46,005 nt of DNA from NCBI GenBank assembly GCA_017453685.1, contig JAFTEL010000037.1, forward strand, positions 1 to 46,005, written 5' to 3'. A model generated the notes under the pieces. It was given only the letters and a program-made list of their open reading frames with translations, was not told the DNA's origin and did not search any database. Source of the stretch: Clostridia bacterium. GTDB lineage: Bacteria; Bacillota; Clostridia; Oscillospirales; Acutalibacteraceae. The position numbers and the translations under genes are program-made. Shown here one piece after another: positions 15,067-22,328 of the stretch (positions are counted from its first letter, which is position 1; every line of letters begins with the position of its first letter).

Positions 15067-15432
15067 ATGACAATAACAGATTTTGTCGCGAACTATATTA
15101 TGCACGACAGTTTGATTGATAAGGTCGAGATTCTCGAAAACGGTTCAACTATAGTACTTTGGATTGATTTTGCATTTTGGATGCAGAATGGATATAACGA
15201 AACCGATCCTGAAACCGGCACTCTGAAAGTTTCTTTTTTCGGGGTTACTGATTATGAGATCCCTGAAAACGTCAATTGGGAAGAGGTCAGTATTTTAGAC
15301 ATGAAGCTGGATGAGGAGCAAATTGTATTTGCATTGATAAATGATATGTCTGATGATTATTTGGAAATCATTATTAATGCGGATCATGTATCAACAACGG
15401 TCGGCAATGATATGGAGCAGAACGATGGTTAA
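15067..15432 (+). CDS. Small acidic hypothetical protein, possible immunity protein
   Basis: A 121-residue, very acidic protein with no recognised family. It is predicted to be a soluble alpha/beta protein with several aromatic beta strands (STIVLWIDFAFWM, EEVSILDMKLDE) and no signal peptide or membrane helix. The AAGGAGG ribosome site is well placed. The next gene overlaps it by 8 bp, so the two are coupled. Size, acidity, AT-rich base use and the location in an accessory patch resemble immunity proteins of polymorphic toxin systems, but no toxin gene lies next to it and this remains a guess. Confidence 0.7.
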   Translation: MTITDFVANYIMHDSLIDKVEILENGSTIVLWIDFAFWMQNGYNETDPETGTLKVSFFGVTDYEIPENVNWEEVSILDMKLDEEQIVFALINDMSDDYLEIIINADHVSTTVGNDMEQNDG

Positions 15433-15745
15433 GACATTAAGAATTATGCTTGAATATCGTTGCTATCCCGTATGGTTGTACGACGAGGACGGAAACATAG
15501 TTGATACGCTTCTTCCGGAAGAACTGCGCGATGATTCTGAACTGGATTCTAAATTTGACGATCTTCAGGCTCGTTACGATGCTCTGTACGTTGACAACGC
15601 ACATGAATTTGACTATGTCGGATTCAAGGATGAAGCCGACAAGGAAGCATTTCTGAGGGACTGGCAGAATGCACTAATGGATCTCCGAGAAAAAACGCAA
15701 GGACGTTATGTTATTATCGATGAGATCCAAAAAGCTTTTCCTTGA
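15425..15745 (+). CDS. Small acidic hypothetical protein, overlapping partner
   Basis: A 106-residue acidic protein; its ATG lies inside the end of the preceding gene, with GGAG seven bases upstream. The sequence opens with a strand-rich segment (EYRCYPVWLYDEDGNIV) and continues as helices rich in Asp and Glu. No family recognised and no export signal. The YPVWLYDEDGNIVD pattern is reminiscent of small immunity-like proteins next to toxin genes in Firmicutes, without firm assignment. A strong terminator follows, so the operon XRE regulator / ImmA remnant / these two genes ends here. Confidence 0.68.
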   Translation: MVKTLRIMLEYRCYPVWLYDEDGNIVDTLLPEELRDDSELDSKFDDLQARYDALYVDNAHEFDYVGFKDEADKEAFLRDWQNALMDLREKTQGRYVIIDEIQKAFP

Positions 15746-15757
15746 TCAAATAAAGCT

Positions 15758-15790
15758 GAAGGGGTGCTGATGTTTTGTCAGCACCCCTTC
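15758..15790 (+). terminator. Strong rho-independent hairpin
   Basis: GAAGGGGTGCTGA pairs perfectly over 13 bp with TCAGCACCCCTTC around a 7-base loop, 12 bp after the preceding stop codon. Confidence 0.8.
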
Positions 15791-15806
15791 GCGCTCAGAA
15801 TCGCCC

Positions 15807-16013
15807 GTCGACAACCCAGAAAAGCTCATCGACCGGGAACGCTTTGAAAAGGGGCTGGAAGAGCTCGTCCGCGTCCTGCAGCCGCATACGATCCTCGTTT
15901 ACGGTTCCGCCAATTACACGTGCTTTGACAAGCTCATCGATCAGGGGATCAAGGTGATCTCCTACACCGGAAGCACCGCGTCGGCCTTCGATAAAAGGAG
16001 GCGGACGAGATGA
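15807..16013 (+). pseudogene. C-terminal fragment of a DUF4417-like protein
   Basis: An open frame without start or ribosome site encodes about 68 residues containing FEKGLEELVRVLQPHTILVY, then GSANYTCFDKLIDQGIKVIS. This resembles the end of DUF4417 proteins, which are common in Firmicutes prophages and accessory loci and have no known function. The 5' part is missing; the hairpin at 15758-15790 abuts the fragment. The following small frame overlaps its stop (ATGA). Confidence 0.5.
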
Positions 16014-16240
16014 GCAAGGGCGATTCACATCTTTTTACAGGAACAAGCGGTGAGGGACGCGCTCTTATTGATGAAGTTATGGTCAAACTTCGCCATCAGC
16101 GTTCTTATCCCTTTGATACGCAAAAACGCGCGGTCGTGAGCAGTTCTTTTGGTAATGTATATTATAATACAGATACAAGTTCCGGCAAAAAAGTTCAATC
16201 AATTAAATATTTTTTTATTGTGCAAAATTTGTTCCTGTGA
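16010..16240 (+). CDS. Small open frame downstream of the DUF4417 fragment, doubtful
   Basis: ATG preceded by AGGAGG and overlapping the stop of the DUF4417 fragment. The first 23 residues (MSKGDSHLFTGTSGEGRALI) look like a conserved C-terminal motif seen after phage-related proteins. The rest of the 76 codons runs through AT-rich sequence and into the promoter of the sigma gene, so the frame is probably truncated or a leftover. No function assigned. Confidence 0.35.
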   Translation: MSKGDSHLFTGTSGEGRALIDEVMVKLRHQRSYPFDTQKRAVVSSSFGNVYYNTDTSSGKKVQSIKYFFIVQNLFL

Positions 16241-16246
16241 TAGAAT
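16218..16246 (+). promoter_or_regulatory. Promoter of the ECF sigma/LRR operon
   Basis: TTGTGC (16218-16223), a 17-bp spacer and TAGAAT (16241-16246), 25 bp before the coding region. A housekeeping-like promoter; the region is clearly AT-rich compared with the gene. Self-recognition by the encoded sigma factor cannot be excluded. Confidence 0.45.
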
Positions 16247-16271
16247 TATCACCGGAAGGGATGGTCGGCGG

Positions 16272-17975
16272 ATGGAAAAAACTACGGATCTGACACTGCT
16301 TGTGAAAAGAGCACAAAAAGACCCGGATGCATTTGCGCAGCTTTATGCACAGACAATTTCGTTTTCCTGTGCCGTGGCACGGCGTTATTTAAGCAATCCG
16401 CAGGACGTGGAAGACGTGCTGCAAATGTCCTATATGTACGTGTCTAAATCATTTTCTGACTTGAGGGAGCCGGAAAACTTTTTGAACTGGATGCGGATGA
16501 TCGTGATTCACGAGTGCCAAAAGTGCCTGAAAACCAGCAAAAAGTTCTCGGATTTGACACGACGCCAAAAAGAAGCTGCCGTTGACAAAGATGAAATAGC
16601 CGAATGGACGGATTTTCTGGAGCAGTATGAACGCTACGAGGCGGTTTGCCAGATTATGGACAGCCTGCCCAATGAACAGAAAATGTGCGCCGCACTGTTC
16701 TATTATGACGGAAAGTCGGTTGAGGAAATTGCCGAATTGCTCGACGTACCGCAGGGAACGGTCAAAAGCCGACTCTATCACGCACGCAAAAAGTTTGAAA
16801 AGTCGTTGAAAAAGCTGTCCGATCAAGACGCCGCCTTTGCCGGCGTGCCGCCGATTCCGGTGCTATGGTCGTATTTCAAGTGCAGCGAAAGCAAGACTGC
16901 CTCGATCGCCTTGCGCAAAAGCGTTTGGTCATCGTTGTTTGCGCAGGGAGTCACTTCAAGCAGCGCCGGTTCACTGGCTTCTGCCGGTCTGGCGGGTACC
17001 GCCGTATCCGCCGGCACGACCGTTCCGACGGCAATCAAGGCAGCGGCGATCGCGTTGACAGCAGTAACGGCAGTTGGGGGCGGCGTAACGGCAGTGAAGC
17101 GTATTCAAGCCGACACCTTACCGAGCGCGGAACCCGTAATGACGGCGACAAAAGCATACGAGACAGCAAACAGATTTTCGTCGTCCGAAACAAGCGACGG
17201 TGTGCCGGAACAGGCAACGGTTACCCGTCAGAGTACGACAGATTCCGCTGCGGTTCAAGCTCCGACGGGTACCACGGTTCGAGAACCCGCGCCGTCGGAC
17301 GGCACGACCGCCGCTGCACAGGAAACGGTACGGCAGACGGAGTCAGCAATACAAACCACCGCAAAAAGTCAAGTCAAATCAACGACAGGTGCGTCCGTCG
17401 CGCCAACCACAACTCCGTCGACACAGTTGACTACGGCGGTTCCTACGCGGGCGCCGACGACGCAGCCGACCACGGCTGCGGCTCAGTATCAGATGACCGG
17501 CGGCGTGCTGCGCAGCTACACCGGCAGTGAAAGCAGCGTGTCGATCCCGGCAACCGTCAACGGCGAAACCGTTACGGCGATCGGTTCCAGCGCTTTTGCG
17601 CAGAATGAGACCGTGCGCTCCGTGCAGATCCCCAACGGCGTAACCCAGATCGGTCAGCAGGCTTTTTCCGACTGCACGTCTTTACAGTCGGTGAGCTTGC
17701 CGTCCTCACTGAGCTCTATCGGCGCCGGGGCTTTTGACGGGTGTACTTCTCTTTCTTCTGTGACCGTGCCGAACGGCACGACGACGATCGGCGACGACGC
17801 GTTTTCCAACTGCAGCTCTCTGAGGCAGATCACCATTCCGTCTTCGGTCACAAGCCTTGGCGACGACGCGTTCAGCGGCTGCGACGAATTGACGATCCGC
17901 TGTGCCGAGGGCTCGGCTGCCCATACCTATGCGAAAAACAACGGCATTTCCTATCAACTTGTGGAGGGAATATAG
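16272..17975 (+). CDS. ECF sigma factor fused to a membrane helix and LRR_5 repeats
   Basis: A 567-residue fusion. Residues about 20-85 are sigma-70 region 2 (SNPQDVEDVLQMSYMYVSK and the WMRMIVIHECQ segment). Residues about 118-172 are region 4 with its helix-turn-helix (SVEEIAELLDVPQGTVKSRL). Residues 255-277 form a hydrophobic helix (AAIALTAVTAVGGGVTAV). A Thr/Ser/Pro/Ala-rich linker runs to about 410, and four LRR_5 (BspA-like) repeats with the FSDCTSL, FDGCTSL and FSNCSSL pattern fill the C-terminus. If the helix spans the membrane, the repeats are outside and the sigma part inside, allowing ligand sensing without a separate anti-sigma factor. The in-frame ATG at 16272 gives a complete region 2. 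The stop abuts the next start, so the surface LRR gene is co-transcribed. Confidence 0.85.
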   Translation: MEKTTDLTLLVKRAQKDPDAFAQLYAQTISFSCAVARRYLSNPQDVEDVLQMSYMYVSKSFSDLREPENFLNWMRMIVIHECQKCLKTSKKFSDLTRRQKEAAVDKDEIAEWTDFLEQYERYEAVCQIMDSLPNEQKMCAALFYYDGKSVEEIAELLDVPQGTVKSRLYHARKKFEKSLKKLSDQDAAFAGVPPIPVLWSYFKCSESKTASIALRKSVWSSLFAQGVTSSSAGSLASAGLAGTAVSAGTTVPTAIKAAAIALTAVTAVGGGVTAVKRIQADTLPSAEPVMTATKAYETANRFSSSETSDGVPEQATVTRQSTTDSAAVQAPTGTTVREPAPSDGTTAAAQETVRQTESAIQTTAKSQVKSTTGASVAPTTTPSTQLTTAVPTRAPTTQPTTAAAQYQMTGGVLRSYTGSESSVSIPATVNGETVTAIGSSAFAQNETVRSVQIPNGVTQIGQQAFSDCTSLQSVSLPSSLSSIGAGAFDGCTSLSSVTVPNGTTTIGDDAFSNCSSLRQITIPSSVTSLGDDAFSGCDELTIRCAEGSAAHTYAKNNGISYQLVEGI

Positions 17976-20900
17976 ATGAAAAAATACTTTCGAGCCTTTT
18001 TGGCGCTTTTGCTGACGGTCTCGTTTCTCACGGGTGTGACGCCTGTACTGGCTCAGGAGATCGACTACACCTGCGGCGAAAACCTGACGTGGTTGCTGGA
18101 TGCGGAGACAAAGACCCTGACCATTGCCGGAACGGGGAAAATGCGAAACTTCAATTCAAGCGGAAGCACCGCCGCGCCATGGCTCGGCTTTTCTTCTTCG
18201 ATCGAATCTGTTGTGGTTGAGGACGGTGTTGCCTCCATCGGGGATTATGCTTTTTATAGCTGTAATTCGATCAAAACAGCCGTGATCGGCGAGGGCGTTC
18301 GCGCAATAGGCAGGTACGCTTTTCATTATTGCTCCACCCTGCAATCGCTTGCGCTGCCTTCCACCTTGCGCGAGATCGACCAGCAGGCGCTGTGCTACAC
18401 CAACAGCCTGCGGAGTATTACCTTCCCGAACGGCTGCGGTCTGCTTTGGGTGAGTCCAAAGCTCTTCAAGCCCGGTACGACCACAAATTCAAGCCTGTGG
18501 TATAACTCACAGTCGAACGGCTGCGTGTATCTCGGCGACGTTCTTTTTGATTATAAAGGGACGATGCCTGCCAACACCACGCTGCGCGTCAGAGAGGGCA
18601 CGCGCGTGATCTTGGCGGACTTTCACGATCAGACCAATCTGGTCGGGCTGGATATCCCTGACAGTGTTTTTTCGATCGGCGGCTATGACAGCGGCAGTCT
18701 CGGCACGTTCGACGGGACGACGTGGCTGCAGGATCAGCAGCAGACGGCGCAGGGCATGATCTATGCCGGAAAAGTGGCTTATCGGTTCAACGGAACCATG
18801 CAGGCCGGGCAGGAGATCGAACTGGCAGAGGGTACGACCGGCATTGCCGCGTATACCTTCAGCGGCCTTTCGCTTCTTTCCAAGCTGATCCTGCCTTCGT
18901 CTCTTATCTGCATTCAACGCTGCGGCATTGAGAATTGCAAGAATCTGCAGGCGCCGGATCTTTCCCACGTTCAATATTTCTACGCTTACTCTGTCAATCT
19001 TTTTTCGGAAACCCTGACGGTTCCCGCGTCGCTGCGTTGGGCGCAGGCGTTTGCTTTCTCGCTGTCTTTCAAGACCCGTCAGATCGTTTTTGAAGATCAG
19101 GCGGTTCTTACCGAACTGCCGTACAGGGTGCTGTATGATGGAAATGCCACAAGCAGCACCGCCTATATCCAACTCGCCGACAATCTGGAAAAGCTGAACG
19201 CGGAGTCTTTTCTCCTGAATGGGCTTCAGAAAATCATGATTCCGCCCTCCGTGCAGGTGATTGAGCCGAAGTTTGCTTACCAAACCAATACGGGGGAGAT
19301 CAAGCCCACCATTCAATGCTTCCGCGGCTCATACGCCCACACCTTCGCGTTGGAAAACGATTATCCGTTCGAGCTGTTGGACGACACGGCGCTGAACACC
19401 GACGCCCTCAATCAACAGTTGGCGGCGGCGCAGGCTGTTCAGCGTGAGCTTTATACGGAGGCTTCGCTGAGCACTTTGGACGCGGCGGTGGCGGCTGTAT
19501 CGCTCGGCGCGCAGACGGCGCAGACGACGGTCGACGCCTGGGCGGCGGCTATTCAAAGGGCAATCGGCGGTCTGGTTTATAAGCCCGCCGATTACACGGC
19601 GGTCAACGCGCAGCTTCAGGCTGCGCAGGAGCTTGATCGCGATTTATATACGTCGCGGTCTTTACAGTCTATCGACGATGCCATCGCATCCATTGACTGG
19701 TTGCTGCCCATCGTGCGGCAGAACGAGGTCGACGGCTACGCTCAGGCCATTGCCGCGGCGATTCAGGCTGCCGTTTACCGACCGGCAGATTACGGCAGAG
19801 TCACCGAGGCGGTGCAGGCGGCGCAGAACGTTGAACGCGTCCTGTATTCCGCATCCTCTCTTGCCGTGCTGGATATGGCGGTCAGTTCGGTCGTTTACGG
19901 GCTGGACGTCACCTGTCAGGCGCAGGTCGACGCCTATGCGGCGCAGATCGATCTTGCTGTCAGCGGGTTGACCTATTGCAGCGTTGTGCTGCGCAATGAG
20001 CCGCACGGCGTTCTGGTCAGCGCAACGGCAAAGGAGATCCATCCGGAGACGCAGCTCGCGGTTGATGAGATCGACCCGTCGGTTTTTGAAATTGCCGATT
20101 TCGCGGTCGGCGGCCATATCAAAAGCGTTCGCTATTATGACATTACGCTGCTTCGGCAGGCACAGATCGTGCAGCCGAACGGAACCGTCGAAGTCAAGGT
20201 TCGCCTGAGCGACGGCGTCGATCCGGCGAAGTGCCGCGTGTATCACGTGACGGAAGACCTGGTGGATCCGCTCGTGCGCGTCGCTTCTTCGCTGGACGGC
20301 AATTACATCGTGTTTTATGCCGATCATTTCAGCGAATACGCCGTTGTTGAGGTGGAAACGGTGCTGGAACGCGTTGCGGTTACGGCTTTGCCGCAAAAGG
20401 TACTGATCCCGGTCGGCAAGACGTTTGCGAGCGACGGCCTTCAGGTAACGGCGTATTTCAGCGACGGAACGCAGCAGGTCGTTACGGATTACGATCTTTC
20501 TGCCGTTGATACCTCGTCCGTCGGCGAAAAGACGGTGTCGGTATACTATACCTTCAACGGAATTACCAGAAGCGATCAATTTACGGTTCTGGTAACGGCT
20601 GAAACGGCCGCACGAGTTGAAATCACGGTCGACGGTGCGCCGACGCAGTACTTTGACAAGAGGGTTCGGCTGTTTCAACCCTACGCCAAAGAGAGTGTTT
20701 CGCTGAAATGCAAAACGACCGCAAATGAAAGCGTCCGCATCGAGTGGTCGTCAAACAATACGAAGGTACGGGTGGATGAAAACGGAACCGTAACCAACAA
20801 AGGCTGGTTTGGCGCCCGTAAGGCGATCATTACGGCAATCGTAACAAACGGCGCCGGTAAAGTGATCGGCCGTGCGCAGATCACCGTGCGTTTCTACAAA

Positions 20901-20981
20901 TTCGGTTTTCAGTTACGAAGATTGGAAAAGCAGGAAACGGTGTACCTGCCAAATGACATCGGAGATTATCTGTTCCTGTAA
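17976..20981 (+). CDS. Secreted LRR_5 (BspA-like) surface protein with FIVAR-like and Ig-like domains
   Basis: A 1001-residue protein with a signal peptide (MKKYFRAFLALLLTVSFLTG, cleavage near VLAQE). Residues about 27-460 hold BspA-type repeats (GDYAFYSCNSIKT, GRYAFHYCSTLQS). Three helical repeats of about 70 residues follow (470-680), each with a Q-x-x-x-A-Q and Y-K-P-A-D-Y theme like FIVAR modules. A bacterial Ig-like domain comes next (about 800-870, with GKTFASDGLQVTAYFSDG), then a Big_2-like domain (WSSNNTKVRVDENGTVT). No LPxTG or membrane anchor is seen, so attachment must be non-covalent. It starts one base after the sigma gene with GGAGG upstream. It is probably a surface adhesin whose expression is tied to the sigma/LRR sensor. 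Confidence 0.88.
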   Translation: MKKYFRAFLALLLTVSFLTGVTPVLAQEIDYTCGENLTWLLDAETKTLTIAGTGKMRNFNSSGSTAAPWLGFSSSIESVVVEDGVASIGDYAFYSCNSIKTAVIGEGVRAIGRYAFHYCSTLQSLALPSTLREIDQQALCYTNSLRSITFPNGCGLLWVSPKLFKPGTTTNSSLWYNSQSNGCVYLGDVLFDYKGTMPANTTLRVREGTRVILADFHDQTNLVGLDIPDSVFSIGGYDSGSLGTFDGTTWLQDQQQTAQGMIYAGKVAYRFNGTMQAGQEIELAEGTTGIAAYTFSGLSLLSKLILPSSLICIQRCGIENCKNLQAPDLSHVQYFYAYSVNLFSETLTVPASLRWAQAFAFSLSFKTRQIVFEDQAVLTELPYRVLYDGNATSSTAYIQLADNLEKLNAESFLLNGLQKIMIPPSVQVIEPKFAYQTNTGEIKPTIQCFRGSYAHTFALENDYPFELLDDTALNTDALNQQLAAAQAVQRELYTEASLSTLDAAVAAVSLGAQTAQTTVDAWAAAIQRAIGGLVYKPADYTAVNAQLQAAQELDRDLYTSRSLQSIDDAIASIDWLLPIVRQNEVDGYAQAIAAAIQAAVYRPADYGRVTEAVQAAQNVERVLYSASSLAVLDMAVSSVVYGLDVTCQAQVDAYAAQIDLAVSGLTYCSVVLRNEPHGVLVSATAKEIHPETQLAVDEIDPSVFEIADFAVGGHIKSVRYYDITLLRQAQIVQPNGTVEVKVRLSDGVDPAKCRVYHVTEDLVDPLVRVASSLDGNYIVFYADHFSEYAVVEVETVLERVAVTALPQKVLIPVGKTFASDGLQVTAYFSDGTQQVVTDYDLSAVDTSSVGEKTVSVYYTFNGITRSDQFTVLVTAETAARVEITVDGAPTQYFDKRVRLFQPYAKESVSLKCKTTANESVRIEWSSNNTKVRVDENGTVTNKGWFGARKAIITAIVTNGAGKVIGRAQITVRFYKFGFQLRRLEKQETVYLPNDIGDYLFL

Positions 20982-21001
20982 GTTTATCCTTTATCAGTTT
21001 C

Positions 21002-21030
21002 GGGCTTCCGACGCGGAAGCCCCTTTTTTA
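21002..21030 (+). terminator. Rho-independent terminator
   Basis: GGGCTTCC pairs with GGAAGCCC around GACGC, followed by CTTTTTT. It ends the sigma/LRR operon. Confidence 0.85.
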
Positions 21031-21127
21031 TGCTTTTTTGCACTTTTTTCTCGCTTTTTTGAACCTTTTTACGTTTTTCAATATCTATATTCTATAGAGG
21101 GGTATGCAAAAAGAATTACAAATGAAA

Positions 21128-21155
21128 GTTGACTATCTTCATACAAAAAGTCAAC
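21128..21155 (+). promoter_or_regulatory. Inverted repeat GTTGACT-N14-AGTCAAC upstream of XRE gene
   Basis: Two exact 7-bp arms (21128-21134, 21149-21155) lie 45-70 bp before the regulator start. The left arm doubles as a possible -35 box (TTGACT). Likely an autoregulatory operator; no clear -10 box was found at ideal distance. Confidence 0.5.
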
Positions 21156-21200
21156 CTAATTCATACTTGTTTTTGTTAAACTGTGAAGAGAGGTATCAAA

Positions 21201-21491
21201 ATGGTTGAATTTGGCACGTTGCTGAGAGATTTACGCAAACAGTCCGGTCTTTCGCAAGAACAGCTTGCCGAAAGAATCGGCGTCACCAAGTCTGTTATCA
21301 GCTATTATGAACTTTCTGAGCGTATACCGTCGCCGGACGTACTGATTAAAATCTCTGATGTATTTCACGTTACGACGGATTATCTTCTGGGCAGGGACGA
21401 TTGCATGACGATAAACGTCAGCGACCTGCCTCGTGAGGATGTTGAACTGCTGAAAAGCATTGCAACCACCTTGCGCAGGAAGAATCAGTAA
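21201..21491 (+). CDS. XRE family transcriptional regulator
   Basis: A 96-residue regulator. Residues about 5-60 are a Cro/C1 helix-turn-helix (GLSQEQLAERIGVTKSVISY) ending in the common TTDYLLGRDD segment. The short C-terminus is helical. The ATG at 21201, behind AGAGGT, is preferred over the in-frame start at 21183, which would leave the ribosome site inside the gene. It is a stand-alone DNA-binding protein, probably repressing its own promoter through the inverted repeat at 21128-21155. The lipoprotein gene begins about 90 bp downstream and might be in the same transcript. Confidence 0.9.
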   Translation: MVEFGTLLRDLRKQSGLSQEQLAERIGVTKSVISYYELSERIPSPDVLIKISDVFHVTTDYLLGRDDCMTINVSDLPREDVELLKSIATTLRRKNQ

Positions 21492-21583
21492 GCAGACGGA
21501 TCTCGGCACGGGCTTTCCTTACGGGTCAGTTTCTGTCTGCCCGCTGAGAATAAAAACGATTATTGATGAAAGAAGGTTTTTCG

Positions 21584-22273
21584 ATGAAAAAAGCAAACCG
21601 GTTCAAAGTGCTCGCGGCAGCGGCGGCGGTCGTCCTCCTGTTTACCTCGTGCGGGCTTGCCGCGCCGCGAAAGAGCAGCTCAAGCCCCGTCGTCAGAAAA
21701 AGCGACGAAACCCCGGCGGCAACCGACGCCGTGCAAACCGATGCGGCGACCAACGGAGAGAGCGGACAGGAAACCACCACGGCCGGCAGCAGTGGTTCCT
21801 CCGGCGGCGCCGGCGCCTTGAGCAACGGCACGTTTTTGGTGAACGTTAACGGGTTAAAGGCCGTTTCCGCCGCCGATCCGTTCCCGATCAAGGTTGAGAG
21901 CACTCGTGCGGTCGAAGACGCCTTTTCCGGTTATTCTTATGAGGGCAACGACGCCATCGGGATCACCGTTCGCAACGACACCGACAAAATCATCAAAGGC
22001 TTAACGATTCATGTTTGCTGTTATGATTCCGCCGATTATTACGTTGAAGTCAACGCGGGCGGCGCGGTCTACGCGCAGCAGACGATTTACTCCACTTATG
22101 AATGGAGCGATATGAACCTTGCCCCCGGTGAGTCAACGGAGATCGGCGCGCGGCTCAAGAATGCGGAAGAAATTGCCGGGATTCAGGCGATCGTGGCCTC
22201 TTACACGGCCGCCGACGGGGAAAAGGTTGAAAACGGAACCGTTGCGGCGTGGGCAGCAAAGATTCCCGCATAA
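21584..22273 (+). CDS. Lipoprotein with DUF5780/FxLYD-like domain
   Basis: A 229-residue secreted lipoprotein: Lys-rich start, hydrophobic stretch and lipobox LFTSC with the lipidated Cys23. A Ser/Thr/Gly/Ala-rich linker (to about 85) leads to a C-terminal beta domain. That domain contains AIGITVRNDTDKIIKGLTIH, later NLAPGEST and IQAIVASYTAADGE, resembling the DUF5780/FxLYD-like beta-sandwich of Firmicutes lipoproteins. Function unknown. The ATG at 21584, behind AAAGAAGG, is chosen over the ATG seven codons earlier. The first 30 residues of the next gene product are similar (KKAN-x-FK, TSCGLA), suggesting that the two lipoproteins share a signal-sequence origin or act together. Confidence 0.85.
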   Translation: MKKANRFKVLAAAAAVVLLFTSCGLAAPRKSSSSPVVRKSDETPAATDAVQTDAATNGESGQETTTAGSSGSSGGAGALSNGTFLVNVNGLKAVSAADPFPIKVESTRAVEDAFSGYSYEGNDAIGITVRNDTDKIIKGLTIHVCCYDSADYYVEVNAGGAVYAQQTIYSTYEWSDMNLAPGESTEIGARLKNAEEIAGIQAIVASYTAADGEKVENGTVAAWAAKIPA

Positions 22274-22328
22274 GAGCTATTCTTCTATTGTTGAAAAAAA
22301 TAAAAATATATAGAAAGCAGGTTGTTTC

